DNA of 64,000 nt. It comes from Rhodosporidiobolus odoratus. Lineage: Eukaryota; Basidiomycota; Microbotryomycetes; Sporidiobolales; Sporidiobolaceae. Each line of letters opens with the position of its first letter. Position 1 is the stretch's first letter. The translations under genes were made by a program, and so were the position numbers. The notes beneath the pieces are model-generated. The model searched no databases and had not been told where the DNA came from. It worked only from the letters and a program-made list of their open reading frames with translations. Of this stretch, positions 1-11,600 are shown in pieces. The stretch spans positions 1,984,001 through 2,048,000 of the forward strand of contig JAOANU010000001.1 in NCBI GenBank assembly GCA_034387635.1, given 5' to 3'.

Positions 1-393
1 TGGGGCGAGGTAGACTAGCTGTAGGGCGTGAGAAATCAGACGAGTGAACACCAGTAAGGTGTATAAGGAGGAGAAGGGACAGCAGAGCGGAGCGCGACGC
101 AGGGCAGCAGCCGATCCATTCGTGTCATCGCAGAGGAAAATTCTCCCGCATCGCAAGCGGACTTGCAAATTGTTGCAAAACGACTCCACGCCTCAAAGCT
201 TTATGTCGCTGATCTCCCTACGAAAAGACGAAGAGGGGCTTCAAAAATGGTCCACACTGACGCGGAACGGTCCGGGACGAGCCAGTCGTGATGAAATGGT
301 AGAGCTGGCAAGTGTTTTTGGCCTTGCTTGCTTTGTCAAGGCGCGTGTACAGAACTCTGATGCACGAGCCCAGTTAGACCTCGAGTGGAGTGG

Positions 394-1425
394 TTAGCAC
401 ACGAGATAGACATGAGAATGGTTGCAAGCTGATGTCTTCTTTTTCTCCCTGACGGAGGCAGTCAAGTGTTGACTACTACCATCAGCGTAATCGTCCTCGT
501 CCTCATAGTACCCATCTTGCCTCCTGCCCTTGATGCCAGCGACCGCCTCGTGATAGCGCTGCTTCTGTGTTTGGTCGTGGCCTTCGAACCCCAGTGCTTC
601 AACTGCAGCACCTCTCACCTCGATCCCCACAGCAGCCTTGTCCACAAGGTACTCTACGTCTGGATGACCAAGCTCTTCAGGCCACTGTGGCCATACCCAT
701 CCGCCCTCAAATTCCCAACCCTCGACAGCAGCCCATACCGGGTCGTCACCTTGCATGCAATGCACGTGCTCTAGCTCGAGGCTTCTCAATGTCGGATATT
801 TGGTATCCTTACCGATGAGCTGCAAGATCTTGTGATATTGTGCCGTGTTATGCTTTTCGATGCACAGCGTCTCGAGAGGTAGGGTTCGAAGAGCGGCGTC
901 GAGTGCAGGGTCGTGGAAGGGAAGGGGCAATCCACACGGAGTGTAGGGAGTGCGCTGAGCGTAGACAAGGCGGCGACGGAGTTCGGTGTAGCAGAGAACG
1001 AGCCTCCAGACAGGGTAAGCTTGAGAAGGCGGGAGGGTTGCGAAAGGTAGGAAACGAAGCTGGGGAAGTGCTGGTCGGCATGAATCTCAAGGCCCTCGAG
1101 GTTAGGGACGGAAGATAGGATGTCCTTGTAGATCTGTGGGCCGGCCGCCTCAGGCAGGAGAAGGGAGGTGATCTGCCTGCGCTGAAAAGGCCCCAACCTC
1201 GCGCTGATCGGACCTTCGGGCCTGTCCCACCGTTGTTTGCTGAGCCTCAGCTGCTCGAAGATCTGATCGAGTTTCTCGGACGGCAGAGTGGACAAGCGGT
1301 CGCGTTACGAGAGGATAGGAGGGCGAGGACGGGCGGGATTAGGGATGACGAAGACCTGAACGACGAATGTGTCAGCGCGAGAAGCGGGGGATAGCACTCA
1401 TACGTACCCGTCCGACCTTGACCAT
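394..1425 (-). pseudogene. Broken F-box / leucine-rich-repeat-like gene
   Basis: The gene begins with a short first exon (1408-1425, six codons from the ATG at 1425), then a 52-base intron (1356-1407, GTACGT...CAG with a GCTGAC branch). Exon 2 carries a typical F-box start: the segment reading LPSEKLDQIFEQL at about 1250-1290. It is followed by LRR-like text (LEGLEI, LLKLTLSGGSF). Two lesions break it. An in-frame TAA lies at 1305-1307, just before the F-box, and the frame shifts near 930-945, after which a different frame (TLRSLELEHV) runs to a stop at 394. No intron with good borders explains the shift. F-box proteins are substrate adaptors of SCF ubiquitin ligases. Either the gene is decaying or the assembly has two errors here; I favour a pseudogene but cannot separate these. 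Family call moderate, lesion call fairly firm. Confidence 0.6.
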
Positions 1426-2179
1426 GACTCCTGCGTCTGATCGGCAGATTAGTGGTGAGAGAGCGCGCGACGTTAAGACAGAGAGTCCAGGCCGCTGGAA
1501 GGCGGCTGAAGTGCGAGCTTGGCATGCGCGTCTGCGAAGATAGGCTGATGCGGCCTTGATCGAATGCACTGCGCGACTGCGAGACTGTCTGACTGGACGG
1601 AAAGAGACGAACAGAGGACCTCACTGATTCGCTCAGAATGACGCGGTAAAAGCAGCCTTGTGGCCGGGGATCCAGAGCAGGTGCCGTAGGCCGGGCTGTT
1701 ACTATGTTACTTGCGGGAAGTAGAGGGAAGCGCTTCCGGCTTGTCAGCGGAAGATGGACAAGCGAGAGACGCGACAGTCGTGAGCCGAATCCGGTTCGAC
1801 CCGATCAACTTCTTCTGGCTTCATTCACCATCGCTCACACCATACCGACACGCTCTAGACTCGCCAGTAAGTCGCTCAGAGCACTTCTTGTCACCCTGAC
1901 CCACACCAGGTGAGCTCCTCTCCCTTATACCGCTCTGGTGGGAATCTGCTCCCCCACTCACTGGCAGTGCGGACTAGCTGTTTCACGACAACGCTTCTCT
2001 CAATCTGAGCCGGGACGACCAGGTCGACTTCTGTCTGGCGTCAGATCGGGCGGTCCTGACAGACGTTGGTGGGCCCAACGTTGCAAGGAGGCGAGGGAAA
2101 CCGGATCTACTTCAGTTCCGAACTGACTTTTCTCGCTCCTTCTCACAGCTGATCTGCTAGTGACCACGTATTGGGCACC
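1426..2179. other. Intergenic region upstream of MCT1 and of the F-box remnant
   Basis: About 750 bases between two divergent start codons. It is pyrimidine-rich toward 2130-2160, just upstream of the MCT1 start, which fits a promoter and 5' leader. The open frames inside it are short and have no recognisable domain. I see no RNA gene or repeat. Confidence 0.4.
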
Positions 2180-3918
2180 ATGTTACGATCCGCTATCCCG
2201 TCTCGCGCGTCAAAAGCTGCTGCAAGCCGCAGTCGCTCAGCTTCCCATCTCCCCGCGTCGCTTTCAACCTCTACTTCCGCTCCGCCTCCTCCTCCCATCC
2301 CGTCAGTCTATACTCAGCCTCCCGTCTCGTCATACTCTTCGGCGAACAGCAGTCCTGCCTGGTCAGACCCAGCGTACCTGGCCCGATATCGCGACCCAAT
2401 TCGCCATGATGTCCGCCCATTTGAGACTTCGACACGGCCACGACAGGCCGGAGACAAGACCAGCAACAGGCACAACGGACGCGTAAGACGTAACCGACTC
2501 GAGATGGAGGCTCTCTGGAGCGGGGGCGACTGCTCACCGCCCATACCCCTCGAGTCCTACCGAGCCCAAACGACCCGACCCAAGCACGCCCTGCTCTTTC
2601 CCGGTTCGGGTTCGCAGTATGTTGGCATGGGACGCTTTCTGAGAAATGAGCAGGCTGCTAAGGACGTTTGGGCGGAAGCGGAGGACGCGCTGGAAGGTTT
2701 CGAGCAATGGAGAAGAGAGTTGAAGCTGCATGACATGGATGGCGAGCTTGGGGAGCTGGGTCGGATGCTTGACGCGACGGAGACTACGCGTGGGAAGGAA
2801 GCCAGCTTGCGGGAGGTCGTCTTCGACGGTCCCCAGGTTTGTGCATCTCTCCTCCGCGTTCCTCCGATCGAGACTAATCAGCCGAGTCACCGAGCAGGAC
2901 CTCCTTACTCGTTCTTCCACCGCACAACCCGCCATCCTAATCACCTCCCTCGCCTTCCTACGGGCCTTGGAGAAGGAACGGGGAATCCCGGTTGCCCATA
3001 CCTCGTCCCTCATCCTCGGCCATTCTTCCGGCGAGTACTCGGCAGCCGTCGCTGCTGGCGCGCTTTCCCTCCCCGACGGCGTCCGTCTTACTCGCTTACA
3101 TGGCCTCCTCACCCACTACGCCCTCTCCCTTCCCTCCATCGGCCTCTCGCCCGACAAGGACGCGCCTCCCTCTCTCCGTGGCCAGATGAGCGCCCTGCTA
3201 CTAAACCCTCTATACCCTGGTGATTCTCACGCCGAGCTTACCAAAGTAATTCGTAAGATCCGCGCCGAACGGTCAAGTCAACAAGGCAGCGAAGGAACCG
3301 TCGAAGTTGCCAGTTTCAACTCGCGGACTCAGGTCGTCCTCGCCGGTAGCCGCGACGGCATCCTCCGTGCCAGTGAGGTCCTTCGAGAACTCGAAATCGC
3401 GTCTCGCGCTGCAGACCTTCCAGTCAGGTATGTACTTGCCATCGTCCGTGCTCCTACTACACCTAATTCATCTCTCTTCTTTGCTTCCCAGCGCGCCTTT
3501 CCATTGCTCCTTCATGAAGCCCGCCGCCCAAGGCATGCAAGTTGCCCTCACATCTCCTTCTGTCGCCATCCACACACCTTCTTCCCCTCTCGTCTCCGGC
3601 CTCGATGCCTCCCTGATCACCTCTCCATCCTCCCTCGTCTCGAACCTTGTCTCCCAAATCTCCCTTCCGGTACGGTGGAGCACCTGCCTTGCCTCTCTGC
3701 CGACTCAGCACGACGTCAAGCGTCTCATCTTCCTCGGTCCCGGTCAAGCTCTTGCAAACCTCGCCAGGAGGGATGCGAAACTGGCCAAAGAGGCCGAGAT
3801 CGCGGCGGGGAAGCGAGGCGATGGCGACGAAGAGCACGATACCGAGGTCATCAGTGTCGCGACGGAGAAGGACATGGACCAGCTGAAGGAGAGGTGGGAA
3901 GAAGAGGACGGCGCTTAG
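2180..3918 (+). CDS. MCT1: Mitochondrial malonyl-CoA:ACP transacylase (FabD/MCT1 family)
   Basis: Exons 2180-2836, 2898-3427, 3492-3918 (537 aa). It transfers malonyl groups from CoA to the mitochondrial acyl-carrier protein in type II fatty-acid synthesis, which supplies lipoate. The first ~100 residues are Ser/Arg/Pro-rich without acidic clusters, as in a mitochondrial presequence. The catalytic core follows: LFPGSGSQYVGMG, the nucleophile elbow GHSSGE (usually GHSxGE), then PFHCSFM, which supplies the active-site His. The His motif sits right after the second splice junction and confirms phase. The start has a CACCATG context. The extra length against bacterial FabD (~310 aa) is the leader plus an acidic C-terminal tail (EEDGA). 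Both introns end in CAG, and the first has a GACTAAT branch site. Family identity is firm; mitochondrial location is inferred from the leader. Confidence 0.9.
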
Positions 3919-3967
3919 CGGTCAACATTCTCGTTGCCTTGCCTTTTCCCCTTCCTTCTCCACCTTT

Positions 3968-4016
3968 ACCCCTCTTTCTTGGATGCCCCCTCTTTCTTGG
4001 ATGCCCCCTCTTTCTT
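3968..4016 (+). repeat. Short tandem repeat in the MCT1 3' region
   Basis: An 18-base unit reading roughly CTCTTTCTTGGATGCCCC occurs twice in direct tandem, followed by a partial third copy (CTCTTTCTTC), about 60 bases after the MCT1 stop codon. It is probably in the 3' UTR or terminator. The identical copies suggest recent slippage. Confidence 0.75.
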
Positions 4017-4437
4017 CTTTCCTCGTGTTCAGCTCGCATCCCATCTCTCGTCTCCTCACGCGCCGTCTTGCTTTGTTCTCGTTGTGTCCCCGTCTGTCGT
4101 ATCCTCGGCCTTGTCTCGAAATAATCGCCTGCTTATCGCCCAGAACTCGAGACGACGCGCCGGGTGCGCTTGATTGCGCCCCGTTAGCATCGGAAAGTCT
4201 AGCCGTTATGACCTGACTCCCGCTCATCGTGTTGAGCAGAGCAGCGAGACTTCCGGTCGTTTCCTCCTCCCTCGCCAATCGCTCTCAACCTTGACCTACA
4301 GGCTTTCCCTGCTTAAGCGAAGCGTCGTATGGACAATCAAACAGGCGAGCATCGCCTTAGTGCGCTTGTCTACGTCCCCCATCTCGCACGCGGGTTCGGT
4401 CAAGGGAGCGAGCTGGCGACGTCCACGAGGGGGATCC

Positions 4438-4545
4438 ATGAGAAGGAATCGGGAGGAGCTGGAGGAGATCACGGCAGAAATGATATTGGAGCAAGATGCC
4501 GAGTTCGTACTCTCGTCGTGCATGCGGGAGCTGACCGAACGTTGA
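4438..4545 (+). CDS. Possible 35-codon micro-ORF or last exon of an unrecognised gene
   Basis: An ATG at 4438 opens a frame ending at 4545 with amphipathic, charged text (REELEEITAEMILEQ). It looks more protein-like than its surroundings and is not a shadow of a known gene. The frame stays open upstream, so it might instead be a terminal exon spliced to something earlier, but I could not find a convincing upstream partner. No family recognised. Low confidence. Confidence 0.2.
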   Translation: MRRNREELEEITAEMILEQDAEFVLSSCMRELTER

Positions 4546-5640
4546 ACTCGTTTCACAGGAGGCCCTTTTCTTCCTCGACCCGCCCTGTTCTTCCCTCGAC
4601 TCGTTTCCGACCCTGCCTCCCGCTTAAGCACCTGAACCATCGCCTCTATGACTGTCGCCGGCCCACAACCTGGCTAGTTGCACCCTCCCTCGCACGTCTC
4701 CCCCTTTTCCCGCCTTTCCATGGAAACGCCTGGCTTCGAGCCTCGCAACTTCCGACGCGAGCAGGGCACGACGTGATCCTGAAACCGCTTCTGCTGCTGC
4801 GGTCGGACTGCGAAGAGGTAGGCGTGTGTCCTAGCCTACGGCAGGGCTTGACAGCAAGCATGGTGAAAACTGTCGGAGGGACACGTTTTCCGACGAGTCA
4901 TGGTGGCACTCTGGCCTGATCTGATCAGTCTGCCTAGTCTTTTCTGGACACAGTAGCGTCTACCTGAAGCCCGTGACAGTGAAGCGCGGGTTGGCACGCG
5001 GAAAAGGATTCGAACATTGGAAAATGACCGGGTTGAATAGTCACGGACCCGTCCAAGCCAGTACCTCAGGCAAACTGCTGTTGTCTCTCACTCGATGTGA
5101 CTGAGGTCATCCCACTATGACGACTCTTGCGAGCAGCTTCGCAGCGCAACAACATCCAGCCCGAAGGTGAACTGAGAAGGTCAATACAATGCCAAAGTGC
5201 ATTTGCTGCCTGTGTCAAGTACAGACGACGTGCACAACTCGCATGGGTGGCTACAATTGGAACTGACTGACAGCGACCAGCGCGCAGGGCATAGGGCGAG
5301 GCCGACGGGACGGAAGCACTGCCGAGGGACCCAACACTGCACGTCCGTTTTTCTGCACAACTGCTGGCCTCTTGACGACTGAACAAATAGTCGAGCGGCC
5401 TGGCGCCGGCACACGCCCAGCCGACTCAGCCCGATTGGACGGGGACACAGTTCCGACAAGTCGGATTTCTCTCGCAGAGGCAGCGTGTGAGGCAATGCAA
5501 GGATCTATTTCAGGGATACATGAGGACGAGACGAGGGGTATGCGAAAGACGAGCCAGGACAACGAAAGCGGGGATAATCAGGGCAGATGGCGGAAAGACG
5601 TGAAAGGGGAAGAAGGGGCGGCGACGGGAGATACGCCTTT

Positions 5641-8600
5641 TTATGCTCGCTGCATGACGAGGGCGAGGAGGGCCATGCGAACGAAAAGACCATAGCGCTG
5701 TGAGGCAGGTAGATATCCATCAGTCTTCGGTCGAGTGCGCAGGCAAGGAGAGAAAAACTCACCATCTGCCTGAAGAAGGCACCGCGGCGTTGATCATCTG
5801 AGAGGAGAAAGAGAACGTCGTGTCAAATTGTGCTCTTAACACTGCCTCGAGGGAGAAGAGTGACTGACAGTCAACCGAAACATCGAGCTCCTGGTTCCTC
5901 GGCAAGGGGTGCATAACAATGGTCGACTCCTTGGCGCTGGCGAGGACCTCGTTGTTGATGATGAAGGCGTTCTTAACGCGCTCGTACTCGGCCTCGTCGG
6001 TGAAACGCTCCTGCTGAACCCGAGTAACGTAAAGGACGTCGGTCTTGCCGATGACGCTGGCAAGGCTGGTAGTCTCGAGGATGGGGATACCGGCCTTCTC
6101 GGCCTCCTCCTTGACGGAAGCGGGCATGGCAAGCGAGGGCGGCGAGACGAAGTTGAGCGAGACGGAATAGAGGGAGAGAAGCTTGACAAGGGAGTGAACG
6201 GTCCTGCCGTTCTTCAGGTCGCCGACCATTGTGATGGTCAGGCCGTTAACGGTACCGAGCTCCTCACGGATGGTGTAGACGTCAAGGAGAGCCTACAGAG
6301 AATAGGACCGGTCAGTGAGACGTAGAGAGAGATCTAGAGGGAAAAGTCGTACCTGAGTCGGGTGCTCACCAATGCCATCACCAGCGTTGATGATGGGAAC
6401 AGGAGAGTAGCGAGCGCCCTCCTGCGCCGAGCCAGCTGCCGGGTGGCGGAGCGCGATAACATCGGCGTAGCAGCCGAGAGTGCGGACCGTGTCGGCGAGC
6501 GACTCGCCCTTGACGACCGAAGAAGTGCCCGGGGTGACGGTGACGGTAGAACCACCAAGACGAGCCATGGCAGCCTCGAAGGAGCAGGAGGTGCGGGTGG
6601 AAGGCTCGTAGAAGAGGTTGGAGAGGACGCGGCCGCGGGCGAGGTCGATGGGGATGCCACGCTCAACAAGGGAGCGCATCTCGGAGGCGACGGTGAACAG
6701 GGTGTGGAGGTCGTCGCGAGAGAAAGCCCGGACGGAAAGGACGTGGCGGCGGCGGTACCCTCGGCTTGCGGTGGCGACGAGCTTAGCGAGACCGTCCGTC
6801 GGGGATGCCGCTACCTGCGAAGGACCCGCGAGGGACATGATGCTCGGCTGGAGGGAGACATCGGTAGCCTCGAGGAGTGGGGACTTGCTGCTGACAAGCT
6901 TGGGGGAACGGGTAGCGAGGGCGGACGAGGAGGGAAGGCCGGGGGAGAGGGGAGTGGAGGCAGGCTCCTTGGCGAAGCCGAGGGACTGCATCGACGGGCG
7001 AGCAGCCGACATGGAGAAGCGAGCCTGACGACGCTCGGTCTTGCTAGCGCCGGCGACGGCAGAGAGATCGCGACCAGCCGTCGAAGCGGTTACGACAAAG
7101 TTGCCGTCGAGGAGGACGGTCTCGCCGCGAAGGACGACACGGCCGATGGCGCCGGCGACCTTCTTGCCCTCGAGCGGCGACCAGTAGGCGCGCTTGGGCA
7201 CAACAACGGAGCGGTCGACCTCGACCTCGACGTAGGTGTCGGCCTGCTGAGCCGGAAGGTCGAAGATGGAGCGAGGGTTGTCGGAGAGGCGGGAAGTAAG
7301 GTCATCGAGGGTGAGACGGCCATCCTGCACAGCGGAGAGAAGAAGCTGCACCGACTCCTCCTGCCCAGCTGCGGGGGAGTAGGGCTTGTCGAGCTCAGTC
7401 GCCAGGCGGTAAGGCAGAGAACCGACGGAGAAGACGTCGATGGTGTCGAGGTTGGCCCACAGCGCTGACTGGTCCTTGGCGGACGGAAGGCAGGTCGTTC
7501 CCGGGAACTCCTCCGAGGTGAAGAAGAGGGAGTAGATGGAGACGTCGCAGGTCACCTTGAGGTCCTTCTCCTTGCTGAGGCGGACGAGGAGGAGATCGTT
7601 TGCGGTCTGAACGTTGGTGACATGGAGACTGCGACCGTGGAGAGATGCGAGGAGGAGGACGGAAGCGAGGTCGACAGTGCGAGCGTCGGTAACGATGGGC
7701 TTGTTGACAGGCCAGGCGGAGAACGCGTCGGCGACGGTGGAGAGCTTGTCACTCGAGCTGGAGAGCTTCTGCGCAGGGAGGAAGAGTGTGCGGGCCGCAG
7801 ACACGAGCTCGGCGGTAAGGTGCGCGGCATTCTCAGGGGTGGCGGCAACGGCGAGGGAGAAGTCGCAAGCAGCCTTGCCGGCGTTGCTCCTAGCCGCGTC
7901 GAGTGAGGCAGAGTCCTCGATACTGCTGTCGACGCCGACGGGGAGGAGCTGGACTGTGGTGAAACCGCCAGCGAGAGCGGCCTGAGTCGCCTGCTCGACA
8001 TCCTGCGAGCCGGCCGTGGCAATGCCCGGGACGAAGCAGCGGGTGTTAACGAGGCCCGGGAGGGTGATGGTGCGGCTCGAGGTCTTGTAGTCGACGGTCG
8101 AGATGGCAAGGGAAGGCTTGCGAACGATCGCCTCGATGAAGAGCTTGGCGCACTTGACGTTGGTGACAAGGGGGACAGCGAAGTCGACGGCCATACGACG
8201 CGACTGGTAACCCTTCGACATGTAGCTCGCCGGGCGACGGTAACGGTTCTTGGAGGGCAAGTTGACGTAGAGGTCAATCATGTTGTTGGCGATGTGCTCG
8301 CGGAGGGAGTACTCGGACTTTTGCGCCTTCTTGTCGTCAGCGTCGTCAAGGGCCTCAAGGTACTTGACAGGGACGCCGTGCTCCTGGAGGAAGTCGGAAG
8401 TACCGCTGGTGGCGAAGATGCTGTAGCCGGAGGCGCTGAGCTTCTGGATCGAAGGGAGCATCTCGAGCTTCTCTTTGAAGGAACCGATTGAGAAGAGGAT
8501 GTTCTTCTTCGGCATCTTCATGCCGGTCGACAGGAGGGCCTTAAGGTAGGCTTCGTACTTGTCCTTACCGAAGCAAGCAACTTCACCGGTCGAGGCCATC

Positions 8601-11600
8601 TCTGCGGGGACGACGGAAGAGGGAGAAGGGGGAAAGAGGATAGAATGATGGAATGGTCAATAGGCAGCAGAAATGAAGGTGCGGCAGAAATGGGACGAAC
8701 CGACACCCAGGATGGGATCAGCACCAGCAAGACGCCCGAAGGAGAACTGCGGGACCTTGATACCAACGTAGTCGGGAGGAAGGTTCATGGGCGGGTACGG
8801 CTGGACGGGGAGGTCGAGCATGATGTCGGTGGCGAGCTCGATAGCGTCGACACCGGTAACCTTGGAGACGAAGGGGTAGGAACGGGCAGCGCGAACGTTG
8901 CACTCGATGACCTTGATCTCGTTGTCCTTAGCGAGGAACTGAATGTTGAACGGTCCGGAAACGTTGAGAGCGGCACCAATCTTGCGGGTGGCCTCCTCGA
9001 TGCGGCGAACGGTCTCGGGGTCGAGGTCCTGGGGCGGGAGGATGAGGGTGGCATCACCAGAGTGGACACCGGCGTTCTCGACGTGCTCGGAGACGTAGTG
9101 CATGACGAGCTTGCCGTCACGGGCAATAGCGTCCATCTCGATCTCCTTAGCCTCCTCGATGTACTTGGTAACGACGACGGGGTGGTCGCGCGAGACGTCC
9201 GCGGCCTGGTTGAGGTAGGCGTCGAGGTCGTTCTCGGAGTAGACAACGTTCATCGCCGCACCGGAGAGGACGTAGGAAGGACGGACAAGGACGGGGTAGC
9301 CGACCTTGTTGCAGAACTCGTGCGCCGCCTCGAGGGTCGAGAGCTCCTTCCACAGCGGCTGGTCAACGCCGAGCTTGTCGAGCATGCGGGAGAACTTGTA
9401 ACGGTTCTCGGCCATGTCGATGTTCTCGGGGGAGGTACCGAGAATCTTGACGCCCTGGCGGTGGAGAGGGAGAGCGATGTTGTTCGAGGTCTGTCCACCC
9501 ATAGAGACAACGACGCCGGAAGAAGACTCGGCCTCGTAGATGTCGAGGATGGTCTCGAGGGAGATGACTTCGAAGTAGAGGCGGTCCGCTTCGTCGTAGT
9601 CGGTGGAGACGGTCTCGGGGTTGTAGTTGACCATGACGGTCTTGAAACCGCGCTCACGGATGGTACGGATGGCGCGGACTGCGCACCAATCGAACTCGAC
9701 GGAGGAACCGATGCGGTAGACACCGGAACCGAGAACCATGACACCCTTGTCACTGAAGTCGACGTCGTGCCCAGCGCCATTGTAGGTCATGTAGAGGTAG
9801 TTGGTGAAGGCGGGGAACTCGGCAGCGACCGTGTCGATCTGCTTAACCCTCGGGGTAAAGCCGTGGTCAAGGCGAAGGCGGCGGACGGCAAGCTCGTTCG
9901 AGCCGAGCATCTTAGCGACCTGCGCGTCGGAGAAACCGGTGCGCTTGGCGTCGAGAAGGAGAGGAGCGGGGATCTGCGAAGCGGTGTAGCGGCTAAGAGT
10001 GGAGGAAGACCGAGATGAGAAGGTCAGCAAGGCGGTATTTCGAAGCGGAGCGGATTAGCAAGCCTGAAACATACGAGACAGTCTTATCGATCTGGACAAT
10101 GTGCTCGAGCTTGTTGAGGAACCACTTGTCGATGTTGGTGAGCTTGTGGATCTCGTCGACGGAGCGGCCGCCGTGGAAGGCGTTGGCGAGCGCGAACAGG
10201 CGACGGTCAGTCGGGTTCTGCAGCTCGTAGTCGATTTCTTTTTCCGGGAAGGAGTTCTGCGGAAGTCCAAAGAGGCGTCAGATGGCACGACCCTCGGATG
10301 TATACAGAGCAGACATACCTTGCCGAAACCAGCGAAGGAGGGGTCGATAGCCCTGATAGCCTTCTGCAGGGTCTCCTCGAACGTCTTGCCGATGGCCATA
10401 ACTTCACCGACGGACTTCATGGCCGACGAAAGGCTGCTCGAGACACGGGTGAACTTCTTAAGATCCCATCGGGGGATCTTGACGACGAGGTAGTCGAGGG
10501 AGGGCTCGAAGCAGGCGGAGGTGTTCTTGGTGACCGAGTTCTTGATCTCGTTCAGGGGGATATTGAGACCGAGCTTGGCGGCCGTGTAGGCGAGGGGGTA
10601 ACCAGTGGCCTTGGAAGCGAGCGCCGACGAACGGGAAAGACGGGCGTTGACCTCGATGATGCAGTACTCCTGCGAGTGCGGGTTGAGGGCATATTGAATG
10701 TTGCACTCGCCAACGACGCCGAGGTGACGAATGACGTTGACGGCAGTGGTACGGAGCATGTTGTAGTCGGAGTCGGAGAGGGTCTGGGAAGGAGCGACGA
10801 CAATAGAGTCACCGGTGTGAATACCGAGCGGGTCGAAGTTCTGTCCGATGCCAAGAAAGTCAGTTCAGCGCACGATTGGCGAGGGGATGACCGGATGATT
10901 GCTTACCTCCATGTTGCAGACAGTGATACAGTTGTCGCGGCAATCGCGGACAACCTCGTACTCGATCTCCTTCCATCCCTTCATCGAGCGCTCAACGAGG
11001 ACCTGGGGCGAGGTAGCGAAAGCCTTCGTGCAGAGCGCAACGAGCTCGTCCTCATTGTTGGCGAAACCGGAACCGAGACCGCCGAGCGCGAAAGCGGCAC
11101 GGACGATGACGGGGTAGCCAATTTCGGTGGCGGCCTTAACCGACTCCTCAACGGTGTTGCACGCCGCGGAGCGGGCAGTCTTCTCGCCAATCTCCTTGAG
11201 GGCCTGGTCGAACAGCTCACGGTCCTCGGTGGTGATGATGGTGTCAATCTGAGTACCGAGAACCTTGACGCCGAGACCTTCGAATTCGTCCTTGAGCTGG
11301 ATACCGACGGAGAGAGCAGTCTGTCCACCGAAAGTGACATAGATACCGTCGGGGCGCTCGTGCTCGATGACCTTGCGGACAGAGTCAGCGGTGACCGGAA
11401 GGAAGTAGACCTTGTCGGCGAGACTGGAAAGCAGAAAAGGCATTGTCAGTTCTGGCTGAATACGGAAGCAAGGCCGCAGAGGATTCAGCTCACCCCTTGC
11501 TCGTCTGGATGGTGGCGATGTTGGCTGAATAAGTCGGAGAAAGGGTCAGCAAAGCAGCGGAGGAAAAGGAGCCGGGAAGCCCCAGGAGGAAGGGACGAGA

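Larger units (their letters stand above)
3919..5640. other. Intergenic region between convergent MCT1 and URA2
   Basis: About 1.7 kb between two 3' ends, unusually long for this window. It holds a short tandem repeat just after MCT1 and a possible tiny reading frame near 4438 (listed separately). The longer open frames (for example 4329-4919) are proline/arginine-rich with no family resemblance. I see no convincing tRNA or repeat element. Confidence 0.4.

Noticed and set aside
4329..4919. 196-aa open frame after MCT1
   Set aside because: Pro/Arg/Ser-rich with no family resemblance; overlaps a better-looking micro-ORF in another frame.
4995..5020. GATTCGAAC resembling a tRNA T-arm
   Set aside because: I could not pair acceptor, D or anticodon stems around it on either strand.
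6362..7468. 368-aa open frame on the plus strand
   Set aside because: Opposite the DHOase-like and ATCase part of URA2; composition typical of reverse-strand shadows.
8645..10018. 457-aa open frame on the plus strand
   Set aside because: It lies antisense to URA2 CPSase exons and is a Gly/Val/Asp-rich shadow caused by GC-rich codons. No start context and no family features.
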